A stretch of DNA of 64,000 nucleotides, taken from positions 36,731 to 100,730 of the forward strand of contig CAMLIF010000003.1 in the NCBI GenBank assembly GCA_946479985.1. The letters are read 5' to 3'. The translations under genes and the position numbers were made by a program. A model generated the notes under the pieces. That model ran no database searches. It worked only from the letters and a program-made list of their open reading frames with translations, and had not been told where the DNA came from. Shown here in pieces: positions 44,170 through 52,307 of this stretch; position 1 is the stretch's first letter, and each line of letters starts with the position of its first letter. The DNA is from an uncultured Flavobacteriales bacterium (GTDB lineage: Bacteria; Bacteroidota; Bacteroidia; Flavobacteriales; Crocinitomicaceae).

Positions 44170-44934
44170 TTAGAGTGCGCTTTTCATGTTCTCCTTGATC
44201 TTCTTCATGAAGTCTGAAGCGTAAACGAAATCATTGATTTCCGGATTATCCGTTGTAATGATCGATTGTCGATTTCCCTGCCACCAATTCTGTCCCTCGT
44301 TGATAAATACAACGCTGTCACCGATTTCAATAACCGAGTTCATATCATGTGTAATAACAACGGTAGTCATGTTGAACTCGTAAGTGATTTCGCGAATCAA
44401 ACTATCGATTACAATAGATGTTTTGGGGTCTAAGCCTGAGTTTGGTTCATCACAGAATAAGTATTTCGGATTCATTGAAATAGCGCGCGCAATTGCAATT
44501 CGTTTCTGCATACCGCCGCTGCATTCAGCCGGGAAAAGTTTGTTTCTTCCAACCAGGTTTACACGGTCTAAACAGACATTTGCACGATCAAGCATTTCCT
44601 TTTTCGACATTTTGGTAAACATCGATAATGGAAACATGACGTTTTCTTCCACAGTCAACGAGTCGAATAGGGCAGAACCCTGAAAGAGCATTCCGATTTC
44701 CTGGCGAATAGCTTTTCGTTCCAAGCGGTCCATGGTACAAAAATTCCTTCCGTCATACAAAACTTCGCCGCTGTCTACTTCATGTAAACCAACAACGCAT
44801 TTTGCCAAAACCGATTTTCCCTGTCCTGATTGACCAATGATCAGGTTCACTTTTCCGGTTTCGAAAACAGTAGAAACATCCTTGAGGACGTGATTGTCAC
44901 CAAATTGCTTATTGACGTGTTTTACTTCGATCAT
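44170..44934 (-). CDS. ABC transporter ATP-binding protein, MlaF-like
   Basis: A 254-residue ATPase: Walker A GQSGQGKSVLAK, Q loop GMLFQGSALFDSLTVEEN, ABC signature ECSGGMQKRIAIARA, Walker B YLFCDEPNSGLDP and the switch His in VVITHDMNS. The sequence is typical of MlaF, which powers phospholipid transport between membranes for outer-membrane lipid asymmetry. The start is directly beside the stop of the permease gene (1-bp overlap at 44934). The substrate-binding MlaD partner is not in the window. Confidence 0.92.
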   Translation of the reverse strand: MIEVKHVNKQFGDNHVLKDVSTVFETGKVNLIIGQSGQGKSVLAKCVVGLHEVDSGEVLYDGRNFCTMDRLERKAIRQEIGMLFQGSALFDSLTVEENVMFPLSMFTKMSKKEMLDRANVCLDRVNLVGRNKLFPAECSGGMQKRIAIARAISMNPKYLFCDEPNSGLDPKTSIVIDSLIREITYEFNMTTVVITHDMNSVIEIGDSVVFINEGQNWWQGNRQSIITTDNPEINDFVYASDFMKKIKENMKSAL

Positions 44935-45674
44935 TACAATAGAATCATTTGAGTCAGGAAGAAGTTGGCTATCAGGATGCTGATACTTGCACTAACCACT
45001 GATTGTGTTGAAGAACGACCAACATCCAGTGCTCCACCTTTCGTGTAATAACCGTAAAAGGAAGATATGGAAGTGATCAGAAATGCAAATACAACTGATT
45101 TGGTAAGGGCGTAAACAACTTCAGTGTTGGTGTAAAAAGACCTGATCCCGTAAATGTATGTTTCTGTAGAAGCAAGACTGGAAAGTGTTAATGCCAGCCA
45201 GCCACCAACTAAACTTAAACCGATAGAGAAAATAATCAATACCGGGAAGAAGATCATTGCTGCAATGATTTTTGGTAAAATGAGGTAATTCAACGAGTTT
45301 ACACCCATGATTTCCAAAGCGTCAATTTGTTCTGTAACCCGCATTGTTCCCACTTCTGAAGCAATGTTAGAGCCCACTTTTCCTGCAAGGATCAGTGAAA
45401 TAATTGTTGGGGAGAATTCCAGAATAGTACTTGAACGTGTAATGTACCCGATGGTGTATTGCGGCAGCCAGGGAGAATCCATGTTTGATGCCGTTTGAAG
45501 TGAAATAACCGCTCCCATGAAGGCAGACATTAAAGCAACAATCGGTAACGATTTTACTCCTATAAATTCCAGTTCGTTGAAAAGTCTACTGCGGAAAATT
45601 TTCCATTTCTCAGGTTTTGAGAAAACAATAGTCAACATAATGGAGTATTTCCCGATATTGCTTAGTATCTTCAT
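44934..45674 (-). CDS. ABC transporter permease, MlaE family
   Basis: A 246-residue MlaE-type permease with five to six membrane helices; family blocks are ELEFIGVKSLPIVALMSAFM, SSTILEFSPTIISLILAGKV and GSNIASEVGTMRVTEQIDAL followed by EIMGVNSLNYLILPK. The start is taken at ATG 45674 (MKILSNIG), giving normal family length; a longer open frame to 45935 would overlap the divergent SprT-like gene. It works with the MlaF-like ATPase encoded next. Confidence 0.9.
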   Translation of the reverse strand: MKILSNIGKYSIMLTIVFSKPEKWKIFRSRLFNELEFIGVKSLPIVALMSAFMGAVISLQTASNMDSPWLPQYTIGYITRSSTILEFSPTIISLILAGKVGSNIASEVGTMRVTEQIDALEIMGVNSLNYLILPKIIAAMIFFPVLIIFSIGLSLVGGWLALTLSSLASTETYIYGIRSFYTNTEVVYALTKSVVFAFLITSISSFYGYYTKGGALDVGRSSTQSVVSASISILIANFFLTQMILL

Positions 45675-45799
45675 TGCTGGTCTAAAAATACTATAAATCT
45701 TCAAAACGAGCGCTCTTTCAATTATCAACCGGGCGCGTTGAAAAACTTCAGTCAAATCATTCCCCGGACAATGGATTATTTTGTTGCTTTGTATTGTTG

Positions 45800-46426
45800 A
45801 TGGATCGTTCAGAGAAATTTCTAAAATTAAGTAAACAGCTTGCGCCATATGTGCCTGAGGGTTATTCGGATATGTTGACCGGATTGTTGTTGAAATACCC
45901 TGTGAAGTTTGTGATCTCAAAGCCGCGCTCAACAAAATTGGGCGATTACCGACCGCCGCATGGAACGGAAAAGTTTCACCAGATTTCAGTGAACGGAAAC
46001 AGCAACAAATACCAGTTTTTGGTCACGGCCCTGCATGAGTTTGCGCACTTGGAAACCTACATTCAATTCGGACGAAGGGTAAAACCTCACGGTGAAGAAT
46101 GGAAACAGACCTTTCGGAATTTATTATGGCCTGCAATTCAATTGGGGATTTTACCCAAAGATCTGGAAGTTGCACTAATGAATAGTGTCACGAACCTAAA
46201 AGCGGCAACATGTTCAGATGTCAACCTGTCACGGGTTCTTAGGAAATTCGATGAAGAAGTCACCGACGAGGTGATGCTTGAGTCATTAGGTAAAAACAGT
46301 ACATTTGTCCTACAGGGAAAGACCTTTGTTAAAGGTGAAAAACGCCGGACCCGTTTTTTATGTATGGAAGTGGGAACCCAACGGCAGTTTGTCATCAATT
46401 CTCTGGCACTTGTAAAAGAAGTTTAA
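45800..46426 (+). CDS. SprT-like zinc metalloprotease-domain protein
   Basis: A 208-residue protein with the SprT-like zinc motif HEFAHLETYIQFG (HExxH), followed by KPHGEEWKQTF whose His can be the third ligand, and a C-terminal half with few cysteines (no clear zinc ribbon). Cytoplasmic; the role of short bacterial SprT proteins is poorly known. The start is ATG 45800, after two in-frame TTG codons. manC follows with a gap of 4 bases, so the two are probably co-transcribed. Confidence 0.82.
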   Translation: MDRSEKFLKLSKQLAPYVPEGYSDMLTGLLLKYPVKFVISKPRSTKLGDYRPPHGTEKFHQISVNGNSNKYQFLVTALHEFAHLETYIQFGRRVKPHGEEWKQTFRNLLWPAIQLGILPKDLEVALMNSVTNLKAATCSDVNLSRVLRKFDEEVTDEVMLESLGKNSTFVLQGKTFVKGEKRRTRFLCMEVGTQRQFVINSLALVKEV

Positions 46427-46430
46427 TATT

Positions 46431-47519
46431 ATGGAAAACAACTATTGTGTAATCATGGCGGGTGGAATCGGAAGCAGATTCTGGCCAATGTCTACAGCCC
46501 AGCATCCGAAGCAATTTTTAGATGTATTAGGAATCGGGAAATCGTTATTACGTATGACTTACGAACGATTACTCCTGCTGGCGCCATCAGATAACATTTA
46601 CATTGTTACAAACTCCATGTATAGAGAACTGGTTAAACACCAATTGCCGGAGTTGAGTTACGATCAGATTCTGTGTGAACCGGAACGAAAAAATACCGCT
46701 CCGTGTATTACTTATGCTGCTGCTAAAATTGCTCAGATTAATGCAAATGCCACGTTAATTGTAGCGCCTTCCGATCACTTGATCCTGAAGGAAGAAAAAT
46801 TTGCTGGAATTGTAAGAACTGCTATTCAGACTGCCAATGAGAATGATCGTTTGGTGACACTGGGCATTAAACCAACTCGCCCTGATACAGGTTATGGTTA
46901 CATCGAATTTGTAGAACACGGAGATATTCTTCCCGGACAGGTAAAAGACGTAAAGCATTTTACGGAGAAACCAAACCGTGAGTTGGCGGAAATCTTTTTG
47001 AAAAGTGGAAACTACTATTGGAACTCAGGAATCTTTATCTGGAAAGCTTCAACCATTCTGCATGCTATGGAGAAGTTTAAGCCGGCAGTTTATGAATTGT
47101 TTACCAATCACAAGGAAAAATACAATACTCCGGCGGAACAGGACTATGTAAATGAATGTTTTGCGGCCTGCGAAGATATCAGTATCGATTTTGCGGTAAT
47201 GGAAAATGCAAAGAACGTAGATGTTGTTTTGGCAAACTTCGATTGGTCGGATTTAGGCACCTGGGGAAGTTTGTATACCCATTTGGAAAAAGACTACAAC
47301 GGAAATGCAGTAATCGGCGAAAATGTTCATATGATCAATTCTGAAAACTGTATTGTGAACCTGCCAAATGATAAACTGGCCCTAATTCAGGGATTGGAGA
47401 ATTATATTGTAGTTGAATCAGATAATATGCTGATGATCCTGAATCAATCCGACGAGCAGAACCTGAAAAAGTACATGGAACCTATGCAGGAAAAGAGCCC
47501 GAAGTTCTTTCCGAAATAA
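46431..47519 (+). CDS. manC: Mannose-1-phosphate guanylyltransferase
   Basis: A 362-residue nucleotidyltransferase making GDP-mannose from mannose-1-phosphate and GTP, for surface polysaccharides. Motifs: VIMAGGIGSRFWPMSTAQHP with KQFLDVLG, the LIVAPSDHLIL strand, RPDTGYGYIEF, FTEKPNRELAEIFL and NSGIFIWKAST, all typical of the family. It lacks the fused isomerase domain of long ManC forms. Tight gap to the SprT-like gene upstream. Confidence 0.94.
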   Translation: MENNYCVIMAGGIGSRFWPMSTAQHPKQFLDVLGIGKSLLRMTYERLLLLAPSDNIYIVTNSMYRELVKHQLPELSYDQILCEPERKNTAPCITYAAAKIAQINANATLIVAPSDHLILKEEKFAGIVRTAIQTANENDRLVTLGIKPTRPDTGYGYIEFVEHGDILPGQVKDVKHFTEKPNRELAEIFLKSGNYYWNSGIFIWKASTILHAMEKFKPAVYELFTNHKEKYNTPAEQDYVNECFAACEDISIDFAVMENAKNVDVVLANFDWSDLGTWGSLYTHLEKDYNGNAVIGENVHMINSENCIVNLPNDKLALIQGLENYIVVESDNMLMILNQSDEQNLKKYMEPMQEKSPKFFPK

Positions 47520-47552
47520 TGTATACTTTCACTGCAGTATAAATTGTGCTAA

Positions 47553-48008
47553 ATGACTTTTAATAAAGGATTTAAGATTATCGGAATAGCTGTTGAAACG
47601 ACCAACGGTGAAGGGAAAGCAATGACTGATCTGATGGAACTCTGGGGACGTTTTCAATCAGAAAACTTATTGGAACGGATTCCGAACCAGGTTAGCAGTG
47701 ACATTTTTGCAATCTATACCGATTATGAAAGTGACTTCACCGGGAAATACACCTGCATTTTAGGGTTGAGTGTTTCTTCCTTAGATGTAATTCCGGAGGG
47801 AATGATCGGAAGAACTTTTGAAGCTCAGAACTTCAAAACATTCCTTGCTCAGGGCGAATTACCGAATGCTGTTGTGGAAACCTGGAAAGAAATCTGGTAT
47901 TTGGATAAAGAATTGAACAGAAGCTATACCTACGATTTTGAGGTGTATGATGATCGTGCAAGAAACGGCGATCAGTCGGAGGTTTCAATTTATATTGCTA
48001 CGAAGTAA
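47553..48008 (+). CDS. GyrI-like effector-binding domain protein
   Basis: A 151-residue soluble protein that resembles the stand-alone GyrI/AraC-type small-molecule-binding domain: KIIGIAVETTNGEGKAM, LWGRFQSENLLERIP, IFAIYTDYESDFTGKYTCIL and KEIWYLDKELNRSYTYDFEV with an acidic pocket. There is no DNA-binding domain. Such domains bind cationic or hydrophobic compounds; the ligand is unknown. It lies 33 bp after manC on the same strand. Confidence 0.8.
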   Translation: MTFNKGFKIIGIAVETTNGEGKAMTDLMELWGRFQSENLLERIPNQVSSDIFAIYTDYESDFTGKYTCILGLSVSSLDVIPEGMIGRTFEAQNFKTFLAQGELPNAVVETWKEIWYLDKELNRSYTYDFEVYDDRARNGDQSEVSIYIATK

Positions 48009-48056
48009 ATTTCAACACTGTATTTACCCGATTCGTGTGGTTCATGTAAGAATGTT

Positions 48057-48770
48057 TTACCGATTCTGACGTCTTTCCCACTCGTTGTACAAATCCATGT
48101 AACTCATTGTTTCAATTAGAATCACACCACCTGTTACGTCACCGTATTTTGCGGGGATGAAATTGGTCATTACTATAACAGATTTCATGGAGGCAGCCGG
48201 AAGTTGATACAGCCCGCGGCATTTTACTCCGTCAATGAGTTGCAAATAATCGTCATTTTCTGTTCCGTGAAAAGACAATTGATTTTCGGATCGATTGGTC
48301 AGCTGTGAACTCATTCCCAATAAAAGATCTTCCAGCTGAAATTTGTTCACGCTTTGTTCTATTTCAGTTTGACCGAGTACAGGATTTTCGGCAGGTCTGA
48401 AACGAATAAGTATAGGAAGAATAGGTATATCAATGGGAGTTGGGTTATAGTTTAGTTTTTCATTTATAAAAAAGATTGATGGACTTTGTGAATCAATATG
48501 AATAGTGTCCTTGTAGTAAAAGTCTGTTAGCTCATAAAAGAATCGTAAGGTACACGTTCCGTTTGGCAGATTATCAAGGCTGAAATTTCCGTTTTCATTG
48601 GTATTTGCATAGCAATAAGTATTCCCGTTGCAATTTGCATAGATTTGAGCAAAAGCTATTGGTTCTGATGTATTCTGGTCGATTAGAGTTCCTCTTACTA
48701 TCCTGTAAGAATTCTGAGCGTAATAGATATTCGCTGCTAATGTGAATGCTATGAGGAGAATTGATTTCAT
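48057..48770 (-). CDS. Plug-only TonB-receptor relative (copy B)
   Basis: A 237-residue exported protein (signal MKSILLIAFTLAANIYYAQ). It has a carboxypeptidase-regulatory-like domain (IVRGTLIDQNTSEPIAFAQI, about 22-110) and then a segment that looks like a TonB-receptor plug (about 145-225: LLLGMSSQLTNRSENQLSFH, then YLQLIDGVKCRG and IPAKYGDVTGGVILIETMSY), but it stops there with no barrel. Same length and order as the gene at 48847. A free periplasmic or outer-membrane-associated plug is suggested; function unknown. Confidence 0.75.
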   Translation of the reverse strand: MKSILLIAFTLAANIYYAQNSYRIVRGTLIDQNTSEPIAFAQIYANCNGNTYCYANTNENGNFSLDNLPNGTCTLRFFYELTDFYYKDTIHIDSQSPSIFFINEKLNYNPTPIDIPILPILIRFRPAENPVLGQTEIEQSVNKFQLEDLLLGMSSQLTNRSENQLSFHGTENDDYLQLIDGVKCRGLYQLPAASMKSVIVMTNFIPAKYGDVTGGVILIETMSYMDLYNEWERRQNR

Positions 48771-48789
48771 GCGATTTGGACTGATATAA

Positions 48790-48831
48790 AAGAGAAAAGT
48801 GCGGAGGCTTTGTTTGTCTACACCGCACTTT
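48790..48831 (-). terminator. Minus-strand terminator after the plug-only gene copy A
   Basis: Stem AAAGTGCGG / CCGCACTTT (48796-48804, 48823-48831) with an 18-base loop; on the minus strand it is followed by TCTCTTTT. It separates the two plug-only genes. Confidence 0.6.
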
Positions 48832-48846
48832 CCCTTTAGTTAAGGA

Positions 48847-49560
48847 TTACTTCTGAGAATTTTCCCACTCGCGTAGTAAATCGAAGTAACTCAACGTTTC
48901 CATAATAACAATTCCACCGGTAGTATCGCCGTATTTTGCAGGTATTGCTCCGGAATAAACCATCACATATCCTAATGAAGCACTCGGCACATTTTGAATT
49001 TCGGTCATTTTTACTCCATCAATATAAGTGATGAAATCTCCTTTTCTTGCGCCGCGGAACACCAATTCGCCATCAGCCGTTTTCTGTACATCAGTAGTCA
49101 TACTGGCTACCATGTCTTTCGCGTTGAATTTCGTTGGCAAATGTTGTATGTCTTTTTTCGTAAGCTTGATTTCAGGATTAACACCTTTTGACAGATGATA
49201 GATTTGAGATTCAATAACTACTTCTGCTAAAGTGGTTCCGCTATTGACAACTTCTCCAGTTGATGCAATACCATCCGGTAATACTTCTATTTCTTCTTTT
49301 GCATAAGTTGTGTCTTTTTCGTAAACAAAGAATACTTTATATTTTCCCGGAGGAATTGCTGAAATTCTGAATCTTCCGTCTTCGTCAGTCATTCCGCGAT
49401 AAATGGCTTCACCTCTTGTGGTAACAACAGATGCCATTACAATTCCTTCTTTGGTGTCTTTATCTACAAATGTTCCGATAATATCACCGTAATTTGTTTG
49501 TGCGAATGCTCCGGCCGAAGTTCCGAGAAAGCATACAATGGTTAAAATAATTGATTTCAT
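48847..49560 (-). CDS. Plug-only TonB-receptor relative (copy A)
   Basis: A 237-residue exported protein (signal MKSIILTIVCFLGTSAGAFA; the start is ATG 49560 because of this signal, not the in-frame codon at 49626). Carboxypeptidase-regulatory-like domain (DIIGTFVDKDTKEGIVMAS, about 24-115), a stretch with DIQHLPTKFNAKDMVASMTT (the usual plug opening), GELVFRGARKGDFITYIDGV and IPAKYGDTTGGIVIMETLSY, ending at LREWENSQK. That end is where a real receptor would pass from plug to barrel. The second copy follows at 48770. Confidence 0.78.
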   Translation of the reverse strand: MKSIILTIVCFLGTSAGAFAQTNYGDIIGTFVDKDTKEGIVMASVVTTRGEAIYRGMTDEDGRFRISAIPPGKYKVFFVYEKDTTYAKEEIEVLPDGIASTGEVVNSGTTLAEVVIESQIYHLSKGVNPEIKLTKKDIQHLPTKFNAKDMVASMTTDVQKTADGELVFRGARKGDFITYIDGVKMTEIQNVPSASLGYVMVYSGAIPAKYGDTTGGIVIMETLSYFDLLREWENSQK

Positions 49561-49654
49561 GATCTTTTGATTTATGTAAAAACGTTGTTGTTTTTCATTG
49601 AGATGACAGGCATCAAAAGATTCCATAAAAGAATTTCAAAATTTCTGAAATATT

Positions 49655-49694
49655 GAAACAAAAAAGTCGGGGTGAAAATTTTTTCACCCCGACT
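49655..49694 (-). terminator. Strong minus-strand terminator after the Nfu gene
   Basis: A 14-bp perfect stem (49665-49678 with 49681-49694, AGTCGGGGTGAAAA and its complement) with a two-base loop; on the minus strand it is followed by TTTTTGTTT. It ends the Nfu transcript. The core resembles the terminator at 54901-54942. Confidence 0.9.
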
Positions 49695-49721
49695 CCAGAC
49701 TTTTATATGTTAAAATCAGTT

Positions 49722-50336
49722 TTACAGCGATTCCGCCACTACTTCTTTTACTTCAGGTAAATGCTGCTTCAGTAAGTTCTCAATTCCGCCTTTTAAAGTT
49801 GCTGTGCTTGAAGGACAACCAGAACAGCTTCCGCGTAAAGCAACCGTTACTACGCCGTCTTCGAAACCAACGAAATCTATTGCGCCGCCGTCACCTTCTA
49901 CTGCAGGACGAACATATTCATCCAGTAATGCACGAATCGGGTCGTCAAATTCCGTTGCGTCGAATGATTTCAATGGTTGTTTGGTTGCACCGTCTTCCGA
50001 AACCGTTTCTTTCGGTTTTGCAGCAGGCATCATTATCAGGATCTCTTTTCCGTCAGCTACCCAGTTTCTAACGAATTCACGCAATTCCATTGCAATGAAA
50101 TCCCAGGAAACATTATCGGTTTTGGCAATTGTAACGAAGTTGGAAGTAATAAAAACGGTATTTACGAAAGGAAAATCAAAAAGGGCTTCTGCCAGCGGAG
50201 AATATCCTTTTGCTTCGGCTTTTGAGGTAAATTCTACAGCATCGCCAGGCATTAAAAGGTGCTTGTTTGCTACGAATTTCATGGTGTTTGGATTGGGAGT
50301 CATCTCCACGTATACGGTAACTGGAATTTGTGCCAT
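49722..50336 (-). CDS. NifU-family Fe-S scaffold/carrier protein (Nfu)
   Basis: A 204-residue protein with an N-terminal Nfu_N domain (YVEMTPNPNTMKFVANKHLL) and a C-terminal NifU-like domain holding the cluster-binding cysteines in LRGSCSGCPSSTATLKGGIE (CxxC). It carries or transfers [4Fe-4S] clusters to targets in the cytoplasm. The start is ATG 50336, giving MAQIPVTVYVE; the in-frame extension to 50387 is not supported. Transcription ends at the hairpin 49655-49694. Confidence 0.94.
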   Translation of the reverse strand: MAQIPVTVYVEMTPNPNTMKFVANKHLLMPGDAVEFTSKAEAKGYSPLAEALFDFPFVNTVFITSNFVTIAKTDNVSWDFIAMELREFVRNWVADGKEILIMMPAAKPKETVSEDGATKQPLKSFDATEFDDPIRALLDEYVRPAVEGDGGAIDFVGFEDGVVTVALRGSCSGCPSSTATLKGGIENLLKQHLPEVKEVVAESL

Positions 50337-50406
50337 CTTTTGAAAAAATTGTGATGCAAAGATACGAAATAACGCGTGGTTATTCAATTTAAGAAAAGAA
50401 GTTTAA

Positions 50407-51282
50407 CTAGTGAACCTGACTCGGTTCAACATGAACAAGGATATCCTCAATCTGAGGAAAAACATTCATTAAATGTGATTTCAGGTCATGTGCAATTTCA
50501 TGTCCGTGATATACAGTAAGCGTTCCATCTACGTGTACATGAATATCAACCCAATAGCGCATTCCGGATTTTCGTACAAAACACTTTTCAACAAGATCAA
50601 CTCGCGGAACGTGCATGGACTCTATTCTGATTTTATCAATAAATTCATCGTAAACATGTTCATCCATTACCTCGGCAAGGGCAGGACGAAGAATTTTGTA
50701 TCCGTTGTAATAGATAATTGCCGCTGCGATCAAAGCTGCCCAGTCGTCGGCCTGGGCATAATCATCACCCAAAATCAGCGCAATCGCAATCCCGACGGCA
50801 GCAAACAAAGATGTGATAGCGTCACTTCTATGATGCCAGGCATCGGCTTTTAAAGAAGTGCTTTCCAGTTCTGCACCAACTTTGGTTACAATTCGGTAGA
50901 AAATCTCCTTAACGGCAATTACACCTAAAAGAAAATACAAAGTGAATGCTTTCGGGCTTTTGTGAGGAGTAAGAATCATCTCGATGCTTTCGATCACAAT
51001 AACTGTTGCCGCAGCAAATAACAGAGTTACTACAAGAAACGTTGTGAGGGCCTCTGCTTTCCCATGGCCATAGGGGTGATTTTTGTCGGGCGGCCGTTCA
51101 GCGTATTTCAGACCCAGAAAAACCAAAAGAGAAGAAAGAATATCGCCTGTAGATTCTATCGCATCAGCGATCAATGCATACGAATTTCCAACAATTCCAA
51201 CAAAAGCTTTTGCTCCTGCCAACAGAATATTGGCAATCATACTTATTACAGCAAACTTCTGCGCTTTTTGGTGATCATGCAT
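50407..51282 (-). CDS. Cation diffusion facilitator (CDF) metal exporter
   Basis: A 291-residue inner-membrane divalent-metal/proton antiporter with six helices and a cytoplasmic C-terminal domain (IRIESMHVPRVDLVEKCFV, VDIHVHVDGTL, ILVHVEPSQVH). The helix-2 metal site reads ALIADAIESTGDIL, so the first ligand position is Glu where E. coli FieF has Asp45; helix 5 has DAWHHRSDAITS (His and Asp). HPYGHGKAEAL is the typical loop. It is coupled to the Fur-family gene upstream (8-bp overlap), so export of a regulator-sensed metal, perhaps zinc, is likely. Confidence 0.92.
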   Translation of the reverse strand: MHDHQKAQKFAVISMIANILLAGAKAFVGIVGNSYALIADAIESTGDILSSLLVFLGLKYAERPPDKNHPYGHGKAEALTTFLVVTLLFAAATVIVIESIEMILTPHKSPKAFTLYFLLGVIAVKEIFYRIVTKVGAELESTSLKADAWHHRSDAITSLFAAVGIAIALILGDDYAQADDWAALIAAAIIYYNGYKILRPALAEVMDEHVYDEFIDKIRIESMHVPRVDLVEKCFVRKSGMRYWVDIHVHVDGTLTVYHGHEIAHDLKSHLMNVFPQIEDILVHVEPSQVH

Positions 51283-51697
51283 TTTTCAGCTCGATTTCTG
51301 TGCAGTTAGGGCAGGTTCCTGAAATAGTGAAAAATGTTTCTTCCAACACAAAGTTGGGGGGTAGATCGAAATGAGGAACTACTTGCTCCAAACAAGTTAA
51401 TTCATTACAGATGCGGCAGGAAAAATGAACATGCTGGTGGGCGTGCCGATGTTCTTCAGCTGTTTCGGTTTCATGGCTGCAGGTAGAACAGGCTGCGTAA
51501 TTTACAACACCGTTGACGTTCACAATCTTATGAACCAACCCTTCTTCAACTAACCTGTCAAGAACTCTGTAAATAGTAACCCGGTCGCAGAATCCGTTCA
51601 AAGCTGTTTGAATAGCTGGCTGAGACAAAGCAACATTGGAGTCGTTGATCATTGTCAGGATTGTTTTTCTGGCCTGGGTGTTTCGAGTTATTTTCAT
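51275..51697 (-). CDS. Fur-family metal-responsive regulator (Zur-like)
   Basis: A 140-residue Fur-superfamily repressor. The N-terminal winged helix contains SQPAIQTALNGFCDRVTIYR and VLDRLVEEGLVHKI; the C-terminal dimerisation/metal domain has EEHRHAHQHVHFSCRICNEL and a late CPNC, giving Cys and His zinc sites. It overlaps the CDF gene, and the intergenic region to the divergent metal-uptake genes carries an inverted repeat (51706-51721). Zur is the most plausible specificity, inferred from neighbours. Confidence 0.9.
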   Translation of the reverse strand: MKITRNTQARKTILTMINDSNVALSQPAIQTALNGFCDRVTIYRVLDRLVEEGLVHKIVNVNGVVNYAACSTCSHETETAEEHRHAHQHVHFSCRICNELTCLEQVVPHFDLPPNFVLEETFFTISGTCPNCTEIELKNA

Positions 51698-51705
51698 TGA
51701 ATATC

Positions 51706-51721
51706 AATCGCTTTTGCGATT
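51706..51721. promoter_or_regulatory. Candidate metal-regulator operator AATCGC-TTTT-GCGATT
   Basis: Six-base inverted repeat with a 4-base spacer, 9 bp upstream of the Fur-family start and in the divergent region with the HYC_CC_PP gene. A site for the encoded regulator is possible but it does not match a known Fur or Zur box closely. Confidence 0.35.
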
Positions 51722-51836
51722 TGAAGGTAAAGGTACTAATTAGGTGCGAATTGAAAAATCCTTTTTAGATATAGCATTTCACGAATCACTTCATTTTTAT
51801 ACACGGTTGACACTGAATTTCGTGTATTTTTGTTTC

Positions 51837-52259
51837 GTGAAATTTTGTTTGCAATTTGTGTTTTTAATAGTGATTATCGCCGGGAGCGTTGGTGTTCCGG
51901 TGTATCAACACAGGTGCAATGAAACGAAGGAGGTTGCCAATGCAATTTTCGTAAACACAACCAATTGTCATGAAGACGAGCAGAAACACGAAGAAATGTC
52001 GTGCTGCTCTGAAAAAGAAGTAGTGACGAAGGACGATTGCTGCAGTGATGAGATTTCTTCATACAAGGTATCGTTCTATAAATCGGATCAGCAGAAATTT
52101 GTTCCTGAACTGAGCGTTTTATCAAACTTCGATTTAACACCGGTTCTTTCAACCGAAGATGGTTTTTCATCTGAAACGGCTATAGTTTTAGCGTTTGCAG
52201 ATCTTCCACCTCCCAAACTCAGCAAGCGTTTAGCACAATTGCAGGTGTGGCGTATTTAG
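51837..52259 (+). CDS. HYC_CC_PP family protein
   Basis: An exported protein of about 140 residues matching the Bacteroidota family named for its motifs: a His-x-Cys after the signal (VYQHRCNET), Cys-Cys pairs (MSCCSEK and DDCCSDE) and a proline pair near the end (DLPPPKLSKRLAQLQ). Signal-like start is GTG 51837 (KFCLQFVFLIVIIAGSVG); a longer frame from GTG 51744 has no sensible N-terminus. Family members are found next to metal-related TonB receptors, as here (48 bp upstream of one), so metal binding outside the cytoplasm is likely. Confidence 0.72.
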   Translation: MKFCLQFVFLIVIIAGSVGVPVYQHRCNETKEVANAIFVNTTNCHEDEQKHEEMSCCSEKEVVTKDDCCSDEISSYKVSFYKSDQQKFVPELSVLSNFDLTPVLSTEDGFSSETAIVLAFADLPPPKLSKRLAQLQVWRI

Positions 52260-52307
52260 ACTTTTTTTCTTTTTAGAAAAGAGTTATTAATACGTTAAAA
52301 AACACCT

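Noticed and set aside
45675..45935. N-terminal extension of the MlaE permease
   Set aside because: It would overlap the divergent SprT-like gene and makes the protein about 90 residues longer than the family; ATG 45674 gives the standard start.
48057..49560. Single TonB receptor broken by frameshift
   Set aside because: Each gene has its own signal peptide and the same 237-residue length, and a terminator lies between them.
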